Assembly (NCBI GenBank): GCA_036403095.1
Contig: DASWRQ010000251.1
Location: 1 to 64,000 of the forward strand
Direction: 5' to 3'
DNA: 64,000 nucleotides
Source: Kutzneria sp036403095
Lineage (GTDB): Bacteria; Actinomycetota; Actinomycetes; Mycobacteriales; Pseudonocardiaceae
Shown here: one piece after another, positions 8,226 to 15,173 of the stretch
How the letters are laid out: each line of letters starts with the position of its first letter
Numbering within the stretch: position 1 is the first letter of the stretch
Translations under genes and position numbers: made by a program
The notes under the pieces: generated by a model
Database searches by the model: none
What the model was told of the DNA's origin: nothing
What the model saw: the letters and a program-made list of their open reading frames with translations, nothing else

Positions 8226-9496
8226 TGAAGGTGCTCGCCGGACTGACGACCCGCGGACGCTGCCTGATGGCGGCGGGACTGGCGGCGGGCGTCTGCTCCC
8301 TGGTGCTCAACGAACGCGACCTGCTGCGCATCGCGGTGTTCGTGGTGGCGCTGCCCGTGCTGGCCGCGGTGCTCACCGCGCGCTCTCGGGTCGGCCTGTC
8401 GGCGATCCGCACCGTGCTGCCCGACCGAGTGCCCGTCGGCTCCACGGCCGAGGTGCGCATCGACATCCGCAGCGACGGCCGCCTGCCCACCGGCGGCCTG
8501 CTGCTGGAGGACGGCGTCCCGTACGCGCTGGGCTCGCGGCCCCGCTTCGTGCTGGAGCGGCTGCCGCGGCACCACCAGGTGCCGCTGCGCTACCAGCTGC
8601 GGCCGGTGCTGCGCGGCATCCAGCACGTCGGTCCGCTGCTGGGCCGCATCACCGATCCGTTCGGCATGGCCGAGTTCGACCGCGAGCTGGCCGGCAGCAC
8701 CCGCCTGGTCGTGGTGCCGCGTGTGCACCAGCTGACCGGCCTGCCCGGCGGCGCCGGCATGGGCGCGGGCGAGGAGGGCGCGGTCCGGCTGCGCTCGGGG
8801 CAGGGCGAGGACGACGCCGTGGTGCGGCAGTACCGGCACGGCGACGACCTGCGCAAGGTGCACTGGCGGTCCTCGGCCCGCCGCGACGAGCTGATGGTGC
8901 GCCTGGAGGAGAAGCCGTGGCGCGGCGGCACGACCGTGCTGCTCGACCACCGCTCGGCCGCGCACCGCGGCACCGGCCCCACCAGCAGCCTGGAGTGGGC
9001 CATCTCGCTGGCCGCCAGCATCTGCCTGCACCTGCACCGCCAGGGGCACCACGTGCGGCTGGTCACCGAGGACGGCAAGGTGCTGGCCGGCGGCATCGCC
9101 GACGCCGGGCACAGCGACGTGGTGGTGCTGGACGCGCTGGCCGCCCTGCACTCGTCGCACCAGCGGGACATCGTGTGCGGCGGCGACCCCGGCAACGGCC
9201 AGGAGCTGATCGCCGTGCTCGGCGCGGCCAACCCGGTGGCCGCCACCGAGCTGATGCGGCTGCGGCCGCGCGTCACGCGCAGCCTCGCCGTGCTGTTGGA
9301 CGTGACGGCGTGGGCGCCGGGCGCGGACAACGCCGTCGCCACCGAGCTGGCCGAGGCGGCTCGGCTGCTGCGCGGCTCCGGATGGGGTGTGGTGATCGCA
9401 AAGCCGGACATGCCGGTGGGCGTGGTGTGGTCGGAGCTGTGCCGCGCGGGCACCCGCGGCGGCACGCTCACGTACACCGACGGGGGTGTCTCCTGA
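8225..9496 (+). CDS. DUF58 domain-containing membrane protein
   Basis: A 423-residue protein of the DUF58 family, the standard partner of MoxR and TgpA-like transglutaminases. Two membrane helices occupy about residues 10-60, followed by a beta-rich region and the DUF58 core with the signature HWRSSARRDELMVR (about 212-225). The rest resembles a von Willebrand A-like fold. The ATG overlaps the moxR stop, and its own stop overlaps the next ATG, so all three genes are translationally coupled. The biochemical role of DUF58 is not established; a link to the cell envelope is inferred from its partners. Confidence 0.93.
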   Translation: MKVLAGLTTRGRCLMAAGLAAGVCSLVLNERDLLRIAVFVVALPVLAAVLTARSRVGLSAIRTVLPDRVPVGSTAEVRIDIRSDGRLPTGGLLLEDGVPYALGSRPRFVLERLPRHHQVPLRYQLRPVLRGIQHVGPLLGRITDPFGMAEFDRELAGSTRLVVVPRVHQLTGLPGGAGMGAGEEGAVRLRSGQGEDDAVVRQYRHGDDLRKVHWRSSARRDELMVRLEEKPWRGGTTVLLDHRSAAHRGTGPTSSLEWAISLAASICLHLHRQGHHVRLVTEDGKVLAGGIADAGHSDVVVLDALAALHSSHQRDIVCGGDPGNGQELIAVLGAANPVAATELMRLRPRVTRSLAVLLDVTAWAPGADNAVATELAEAARLLRGSGWGVVIAKPDMPVGVVWSELCRAGTRGGTLTYTDGGVS

Positions 9497-11961
9497 TGGC
9501 GATGACGGACGTGCAACCGCCGCGGCACACGAACCGGCCGCCACTGCCCCCGCCGCCGGCCGACCCGGTCTGGACGCTGCCGACCACGCCGATCGCCGCC
9601 GGCTTCGCCGTGCTGGCCGCGGCGACCGCGCTGTCCGGGGTCGTGCAGGGCACGCTGTGGCTGTTCTACCTGCTGATCGCCGTCGGCCTGATCATCGGCA
9701 CCGGCATGCTGCTGCGCTCGCTGCGGCTGGCCCCGCCGCTGGTGGCCGTCGGCGAGCTGTTCGCGCTGCTGTGCCTGCTGACGATGTCGTTCAGCACCAA
9801 CGGAATCCTGCTCATCCTGCCCGGGCCGACGGCGCTGCGGGACCTGGCCGACGTGCTCGGGCAGTCGGTGACCGCGGTGCAGACCGAGGTGCCGCCGGTG
9901 CCCGCGGACGCGCCGATCCTGTGCCTGGTCGTGATCGCGATCGGCCTGGTCACGGTGGTCGTGGACATGCTCACCGTCGAGGCCAAGGCGCCGGCCGCGT
10001 CCGGGCTGGTGCTGCTGTGCGTGTACGCGGTGCCGGCGTCGCTGGCCGACGAGATGCTGCCATGGTGGAGCTTCGTGATCGGCGCGGCCGCCTTCGCCAC
10101 GCTGCTGGCCGTCGACGGGCGGGCCAAGCACAAGGCGTGGCGGGGCCGGCGGACCGGGCTGCCCGGTTACAACCAGGGCTCGCCCAACCACGAGGCCAGC
10201 AGTGTGGTCATCGTGTCCATCGTGCTGGCCCTGATCATCGGCTCCACCTTCACCGTCATCGGCACCGTCGGCCGGCTGCCCGGGGCCGGCAGCGGCGGCC
10301 TCGCCGGCGGGCCGTTCGGGCTCAAGCCGTACGCGAAGCTCGCGGGCCTGCTGACCGGCCAGGTCAACGTGGAGTTCTTCCGTGTCACCGGGCTCAAGTC
10401 GGAGGAGTACCTGCGGCTGGTCACACTGGACAAGTACGACGGCGAGGGCTGGGAGGTCGGCGCGCCGATCGCCGGCGGCGACCAGCTCGGCCAGCACGTG
10501 CTGGCGACCAAGCCGGTCGGCGACGGCAAGGTCACCACCATCACCATCCAGCCCAACCAGTTCGAGGAGCAGTGGGCGCCGGTGTTCGGCCAGCCGGTGT
10601 CGGTCAGCGGACTGGGCTCGGAGTGGCGCTGGGACCCGACGGCCGGCACGGTGTGGGCGCCGGGCACGCAGCAGTACGGCAGCTATGTGGAGCACGCGCA
10701 GCTGGCCGCGCCGACGGCCGACCAGTTGCGGGCCGAGGGCGTGCTGGACGAGAGCCACGTCGACGCCCGATACCGGCAGCCGGCGCCGGTGGACGCCAAG
10801 GTCAAGACCCTGGTCAACCAGATCACCGGCGGCCAGACCTCGACGTTCGACAAGGTGCGAGCCCTGACCCGGTACCTCAACAGCGGCGAGAACGGCTTCA
10901 AGTACAGCCTGGACGCGACGCCCCAGGACCCGAAGGCGCCCAAGCTGGACGACTTCCTGTTCAACACCAAGCGCGGGTTCTGCGAGCAGTACGCGTCCGC
11001 GTTGGCCGCGATGACCCGCTCGATGGGCATTCCGACCCGGGTGGCGATCGGCTTCACGCCGGGCGTGCCGTTCAACGGCGACCCCAACGTGCGGACGATC
11101 ACCGGCGGCGACGCGCACGCCTGGGTGGAGGTCGACTTCCCGGACTACGGCTGGATCCGGTTCGATCCGACGCCGGCCGAGCCGCGGGTGGTCCCGCCGC
11201 CGTACATGAGCGACAACTCGCCGGCCGGCGGCAACGACACCCAGCCGAGCAACAGCGGGACGTCCGGGCCGACCAGCACCGCCGCGCCCAAGCCGACCGC
11301 GCCGACCCAGACCGCGCCGACCGACACCCAGGCCGGCGACGACACCTCGTTCTTCAACCCGACCGCGCCGCCGGCCTGGTTCGGCGCCGTCGTGCTGCTG
11401 CTGGCGATCGCGCTGGGCGTGCTGCTCAGCCTGGTGCGACGCAAGCTGTTCACGCTGCCGCCCTGGATACCGCCGAAGTGGTTGGGCGCGGCGGCCGTCG
11501 GCGCCGGTGCCCTGGTCGTGCTGGTGGCAACGTCGTACATCTCCTGGTGGCTCACCGGGCTCGTGCTGGTGCTGATGGCCGTCGCCGCGCCGGCGGCGGT
11601 CCGCGCCTGGCGACGGCGACGGCGCCTGCACCAGATCGCCGCGCTCGGGGCCGACGCCGCCGGCGCCGCGTGGGCCGAGGTCATCGCCGAGTCGGTGGAC
11701 CGCGGCACCGTCGTGCCGCCGACCGAGACCGTCCGGGCCGCCGGGCGACGGCTGGCCCGTGAGCACGAGCTGGACGAGCCCGGCCGGGAGGCGCTGCGTC
11801 AGGTCATCACGGCCGTCGAGGGCTCGTGGTACGGGGGTCGGGAGACCCCCGACCCGGCCCTGGTGACGGCCGTGGACGAGCTGCGGGCCAGCATGCACCG
11901 CACCGCACCGCTGGCCTTCGGGGCTCGCGTGCTGCCCCGGTCGGTGGTCAGCCGGCGTTAG
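9496..11961 (+). CDS. TgpA-like membrane transglutaminase (DUF3488/transglutaminase-core/DUF4129)
   Basis: An 821-residue membrane protein with N-terminal helices of the DUF3488 type (about 30-260), an external transglutaminase-core domain, a Thr/Pro/Ser-rich linker, another membrane segment near 630-650 and a cytoplasmic DUF4129-like tail. The catalytic triad can be read as Cys496 (GFCEQYA), His541 (DAHAWVEV) and Asp557 (RFDPTP). The family is a periplasmic-type transglutaminase or protease acting on envelope proteins or peptidoglycan peptides; the substrate here is unknown. It is the third gene of the coupled moxR operon. A strong hairpin at 12177-12204 lies downstream. Confidence 0.93.
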   Translation: MAMTDVQPPRHTNRPPLPPPPADPVWTLPTTPIAAGFAVLAAATALSGVVQGTLWLFYLLIAVGLIIGTGMLLRSLRLAPPLVAVGELFALLCLLTMSFSTNGILLILPGPTALRDLADVLGQSVTAVQTEVPPVPADAPILCLVVIAIGLVTVVVDMLTVEAKAPAASGLVLLCVYAVPASLADEMLPWWSFVIGAAAFATLLAVDGRAKHKAWRGRRTGLPGYNQGSPNHEASSVVIVSIVLALIIGSTFTVIGTVGRLPGAGSGGLAGGPFGLKPYAKLAGLLTGQVNVEFFRVTGLKSEEYLRLVTLDKYDGEGWEVGAPIAGGDQLGQHVLATKPVGDGKVTTITIQPNQFEEQWAPVFGQPVSVSGLGSEWRWDPTAGTVWAPGTQQYGSYVEHAQLAAPTADQLRAEGVLDESHVDARYRQPAPVDAKVKTLVNQITGGQTSTFDKVRALTRYLNSGENGFKYSLDATPQDPKAPKLDDFLFNTKRGFCEQYASALAAMTRSMGIPTRVAIGFTPGVPFNGDPNVRTITGGDAHAWVEVDFPDYGWIRFDPTPAEPRVVPPPYMSDNSPAGGNDTQPSNSGTSGPTSTAAPKPTAPTQTAPTDTQAGDDTSFFNPTAPPAWFGAVVLLLAIALGVLLSLVRRKLFTLPPWIPPKWLGAAAVGAGALVVLVATSYISWWLTGLVLVLMAVAAPAAVRAWRRRRRLHQIAALGADAAGAAWAEVIAESVDRGTVVPPTETVRAAGRRLAREHELDEPGREALRQVITAVEGSWYGGRETPDPALVTAVDELRASMHRTAPLAFGARVLPRSVVSRR

Positions 11962-12047
11962 CGCCGGGCCCAATGGATGTGGTCGGAGATGAGCGTGGCC
12001 AGCTCCGACCACAGGTGCCGGGGCAGGCTGTGCCCCATGCCGGCCTG
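11958..12047 (-). pseudogene. Remnant of an alpha/beta hydrolase C-terminus
   Basis: Reading the minus strand upward from a TAA at 11958-11960 gives about 29 residues containing QAGMGHSLPRHLW, then LISDHIHWARR and stop. The GMGHxLPxxLW block is the conserved C-terminal catalytic-His region of many alpha/beta hydrolases. Further upstream the frame becomes noise and there is no room for the rest of the enzyme. The fragment overlaps the stop codon of the transglutaminase gene. It also explains the 11-bp inverted repeat at 11978-12013, which I therefore do not call a terminator. Confidence 0.5.
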
Positions 12048-12176
12048 GCGAGTTACACCCTCGGGACGGTCGCAGGTGGGTTGCGTGGCTGGGTGTGTCC
12101 CGGGCGTATAACTCTCCGGCCCGAGAGCGTGACTCGCGTGCGCGTGATACGTGTGCGTGGCGCGTGCGGAAACGCT

Positions 12177-12204
12177 AAGGGCCCCCTCGGGAGAGGGGGC
12201 CCTT
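12177..12204. terminator. Bidirectional hairpin terminator
   Basis: Two perfect 12-bp arms (12177-12188 and 12193-12204) enclose a four-base loop (GGGA). The arms begin AA and end TT, giving short A/T flanks on both strands. It lies between the converging transglutaminase (+) and DUF3040 (-) genes. Confidence 0.85.
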
Positions 12205-12237
12205 TGAGCGGGGTGGAGGTCGGAGGGATGTGTCGGG

Positions 12238-12624
12238 TCACTCCTCTTCGAAGCGCTTACGGAAACGATCTTCCATGCGCTGCGCGAAGCCGGAGCGGTG
12301 CGGGGTGCCGCCGGACTGGCCGGACCCCTCGGCGGAGGCGCCGCCCTTGGTCAGTGTTGTCAGCGTCAGCAGAGCACCGACGAACATGACCAGGAAGCCG
12401 AGCACGCTGACAATCGGGATGCTGGCGAGCTTGAGCGGCACGATCACACCGAATACGAGCAAAGCCACACCAACAAGGAAGGCGATAATGCCGTACAGCC
12501 TGCGCCGTCGGGACGGCCGGCGGAGACGAGCACCACGCACAGTGGAGGCGAACTTCGGGTCCTCAGCGTAGAGCGCACGCTCGATCTGGTCGAGCAGTCG
12601 CTGCTCGTGCTCGGAGAGTGGCAT
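12238..12624 (-). CDS. DUF3040 domain-containing small membrane protein
   Basis: A 128-residue protein with the DUF3040 start MPLSEHEQRLLDQIERALY, a basic linker (RRPSRRRR, about 36-42), two membrane helices (about 43-62 and 68-88) and a short polar tail. DUF3040 proteins are found across actinobacteria beside the mra/dcw region, and their function is unknown. A GGAGGAGGAG ribosome site sits just before the ATG. It ends next to the shared terminator at 12177-12204 and looks monocistronic. Confidence 0.9.
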   Translation of the reverse strand: MPLSEHEQRLLDQIERALYAEDPKFASTVRGARLRRPSRRRRLYGIIAFLVGVALLVFGVIVPLKLASIPIVSVLGFLVMFVGALLTLTTLTKGGASAEGSGQSGGTPHRSGFAQRMEDRFRKRFEEE

Positions 12625-12832
12625 GACTCCTCCTCCGGCACAGTGGGGTCGCGGGCGCCAGTGTCACGGTTGCCGCCGAACCTGGCGGACACCCACTTTG
12701 GGGCGTCACCAACCAGGATACGATCCGCGAGGCTTGTCCACTAGCCGGTCGGGCCGCCGGAACCGATGGCGTCAGCCACGATCATCCACTAGGGGTAGCG
12801 GTCGAGCACTTCCGACCCACCCGGACGGCCGG

Positions 12833-13171
12833 TCAACCGCCCCGCAGCCAGCGCGGCGCGGTCAGCAGCGCACCGGCTCCCACCAGCGCCAACAGCGTCA
12901 GCAGCGCGATCACGCCCGGTCCGGGCGGGGTCGGCTCGCCGGCCGGGCCCGGATTGTCGCGGTCGGTGTAGGTCTCGTGAAGACCCGTGACCCGCAGTGG
13001 CGATCCGGGCAGTGTCAGCACGTATCTGTGTGTCACCGAGAGCGGGACCGCGCCGACACCCTTCCGCCCTTCGAGGGATTGTTGGTACAGGCGGGTGGCG
13101 TGCTCGGGCGGCACGACCACCGGCGCGGCGGCCAGCGCCGCCGCGACGGCGACGGCCATCAGTGCGGACAC
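12833..13171 (-). CDS. Small exported protein with C-terminal membrane anchor, unknown function
   Basis: About 112 residues. An N-terminal hydrophobic signal (VSALMAVAVAAALAAAP) is followed by a 60-residue extracytoplasmic part (HRYVLTLPGSPLRV), a Pro/Gly stretch and a C-terminal membrane helix (GVIALLTLLALVGAGALL) ending in basic residues. This signal-domain-anchor layout suggests a surface protein. I recognise no family. The GTG at 13171 is chosen because AGGAGG (13180-13185) lies eight bases upstream; longer forms read through a non-signal region. It is divergent from the XRE regulator gene at 13401. Confidence 0.65.
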   Translation of the reverse strand: MSALMAVAVAAALAAAPVVVPPEHATRLYQQSLEGRKGVGAVPLSVTHRYVLTLPGSPLRVTGLHETYTDRDNPGPAGEPTPPGPGVIALLTLLALVGAGALLTAPRWLRGG

Positions 13172-13400
13172 GGTCTCGACCTCCTGGCGGGGAGTAGGAG
13201 TTCGATGGCCCGCCGGTCGCGGGGTGCAGGGCACCGCGACCAGCGGCCGTGATGACTGTGCGTGACGCCATCGGTGCGGACAAGAGTGTCCGGTGACCGA
13301 GCGGACCGTTCCCCGTCGATCAGGGCCTTCCGTCGTGCCGCGCGGCCACCTACCGTGAACATTCACACGCCGTTCACACCCTGCGAACGCCCCAGGACGG

Positions 13401-14357
13401 ATGAGCACCGAGCCGACGCCTGCACCCGACCTCGACGCCAACCTCGTCGAGGCCCTCCGCTACGGCCCGTTTCCCCGGGCCCTGCGCACCGCCATCGCGC
13501 ACCGCGGGCTGTCCCTGGCCCGGCTCGGCGCGCACCTGGACCGGATGGGTGTGCACGTCGGGCAGTCCACCCTCAGCTATTGGCAGCGAGGGCTGCGGCA
13601 TCCCGAGATCCCCCGGGCGCTGTCCGCCCTGCGGGCACTGGAACGGGTCCTCGCCTTACCGCCCGACTCCCTCGTGGTGCTCGTCGGACCGCGCACCCGG
13701 CCGGCGCCCGATCGCCAGCCCGTCGCCTCCTTCGTCCAGTTCGGCTCGTTCTGGTCGGGATCCGCCGCGCTGTTGAGCGAGCTGGACGTGCCCGACGAGG
13801 CCACCCGGTGCAACGGGGAGCTGGGCGTGCTGTCGGTGCACGACATGATCACCATCGACCAGCACCGGTCGCAACGCTCGTCCACCACGCGGATGGTCGT
13901 GCAGGCCAACACCGCCGGGCCGGATCGCTACATCGCCATGTACCACGCCGATGACGCCAGTTCGGTCGAGACGTGCGTGGTCCGCACCGCCGAAGGCTGC
14001 CGCACCGGCCGGGTTCGGCGGCACCGCGACTCGGCGACCATGGTCGCCGAGCTGTTGTTCGATCGCCGGCTCACCGAGGGCGAGCGGCATGTGTTCTGTT
14101 TCAGCCTGCACGACGAGCCCGCTCGGCCCTCGCCCGGCAGCAACCGGACGTTCCGAGAGCCCTCCGGCGAGTACCTGCTGCAGATCGCCTTCCACCGCAA
14201 GGCCATGCCCGCCCGGTGCACCAGCTACTTCCGGCTGCGCGACGACGCCGAGCCCACCCACTCCGAAGACCTGGTCTGCGGGATCGGCGGCGTGGCGAGC
14301 GCCTACTTCTCCCAGGTGGGTCGGGGACTCGCCGGCATCGGCATCGACTGGGACTAG
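13401..14357 (+). CDS. XRE-type helix-turn-helix transcriptional regulator
   Basis: A 318-residue protein. Residues about 20-75 (LRTAIAHRGLSLARLGAHLD, then STLSYWQRGLRHPE) form an XRE-like helix-turn-helix. The remaining 240 residues have no domain I can name and are probably a ligand or oligomerisation part. It shares an upstream region with the divergent small membrane protein gene and runs in the same direction as the secreted protein gene at 14435, 77 bp downstream. Whether it controls either neighbour is not shown by the sequence. Confidence 0.85.
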   Translation: MSTEPTPAPDLDANLVEALRYGPFPRALRTAIAHRGLSLARLGAHLDRMGVHVGQSTLSYWQRGLRHPEIPRALSALRALERVLALPPDSLVVLVGPRTRPAPDRQPVASFVQFGSFWSGSAALLSELDVPDEATRCNGELGVLSVHDMITIDQHRSQRSSTTRMVVQANTAGPDRYIAMYHADDASSVETCVVRTAEGCRTGRVRRHRDSATMVAELLFDRRLTEGERHVFCFSLHDEPARPSPGSNRTFREPSGEYLLQIAFHRKAMPARCTSYFRLRDDAEPTHSEDLVCGIGGVASAYFSQVGRGLAGIGIDWD

Positions 14358-14434
14358 GGACCTTCGACCCTTGACGATGATCATCCGGCCGATAGGTTCC
14401 GGGCATTGCCGTTGAACGTCAAGGACCTTTACTT

Positions 14435-15124
14435 ATGCGGACGAGAATTGTCGTCGTGGCGGCGGGCGTCGCCGCGCTGCTCGTGATCGGCGTCGCGGTC
14501 TACCTGTTCTCGCCGCCCCGGCCGATCGCGGGCACGTCGATCCCGGTCGCCGGTCCCCCGATCGTCGGCGGTGCCACCTACGTCACCACCAGCTCCTCGG
14601 CCGCCGGCTCCACTTCCGTTGCCGCCACGACAACTTCCGGCAAGCCGAGCTCCACTGGGAACGTCGCGCAGCCGCCGCCGGCCGCTCCCCCGCCGGCCGT
14701 GACGCCGACGTCGCGCCCGGCGAGCCCCAACGCTTCGGGGCAGATCACCTTCTACGGCGCTGCCGACAACGATCCGCCGGGCAGTCGCGAGATCGCCTAT
14801 CCCGGCGTCCTGCACGGGCAGGCCGGTGGCGCCGGGACGTTCGACGACCCCATCACCTTCGCCGCTCAGGACGGCCGGTTCGCGCCCGGGACGAAGATCT
14901 ATGTGCCGGACGTGCGGCGGTACTTCATCCTCGAGGACTCGTGCGCCAGTTGCTCCGGGTCGCACATCGATCTCTGGGCCGGTGCCGCGACCGACCGGGG
15001 GATCGTGCGGTGCGAGGACTCGCTGACGCGCCAGGGCTCTCGGCCGTATCAGCTGAACCCGCCGGCCGGGTTGGCTGTGTCGCCCGGGGATCTGTACCAG
15101 AACGGGCACTGCTTCCGGGGGTGA
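14435..15124 (+). CDS. Secreted or membrane-anchored barrel-like (DPBB-type) protein
   Basis: A 229-residue protein with an N-terminal signal or anchor helix (about 5-27), a long Ser/Thr/Pro/Ala linker (30-100) and a compact C-terminal domain. The domain contains QITFYGAADNDPPG, then PGTKIYVPDVRRYFILEDSC and SGSHIDLWAG. The pattern of two paired cysteines, a xxYVPD strand and a terminal HIDLW resembles double-psi beta-barrel or 3D-type domains of wall-associated proteins, but I cannot make a firm family match. A strong hairpin begins at its stop codon. Confidence 0.7.
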   Translation: MRTRIVVVAAGVAALLVIGVAVYLFSPPRPIAGTSIPVAGPPIVGGATYVTTSSSAAGSTSVAATTTSGKPSSTGNVAQPPPAAPPPAVTPTSRPASPNASGQITFYGAADNDPPGSREIAYPGVLHGQAGGAGTFDDPITFAAQDGRFAPGTKIYVPDVRRYFILEDSCASCSGSHIDLWAGAATDRGIVRCEDSLTRQGSRPYQLNPPAGLAVSPGDLYQNGHCFRG

Positions 15125-15167
15125 CGGAGGATGCCGCATCGGCCTCGGCCGACGCGGCATCCTCCGT
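15124..15167. terminator. Bidirectional hairpin terminator
   Basis: Perfect 14-bp arms at 15124-15137 and 15154-15167 with a 16-base loop. It lies between two converging genes: the stop codon of the secreted protein ends at 15124 and the beta-helix hydrolase ends at 15174. Confidence 0.8.
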
Positions 15168-15173
15168 TCTCTG

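Noticed and set aside
8590..12012. 1140-residue minus-strand open frame across the DUF58 and transglutaminase genes
   Set aside because: It is opposite two well-supported genes and shows no motif or ribosome site; it is composed of repetitive Arg/His/Pro/Gln.
11978..12013. 11-bp inverted repeat TGTGGTCGGAG/CTCCGACCACA
   Set aside because: It lies inside the recognisable hydrolase remnant (HLWSELA and ISDHIHW codons), so coding origin is the simpler explanation; a better terminator is at 12177.
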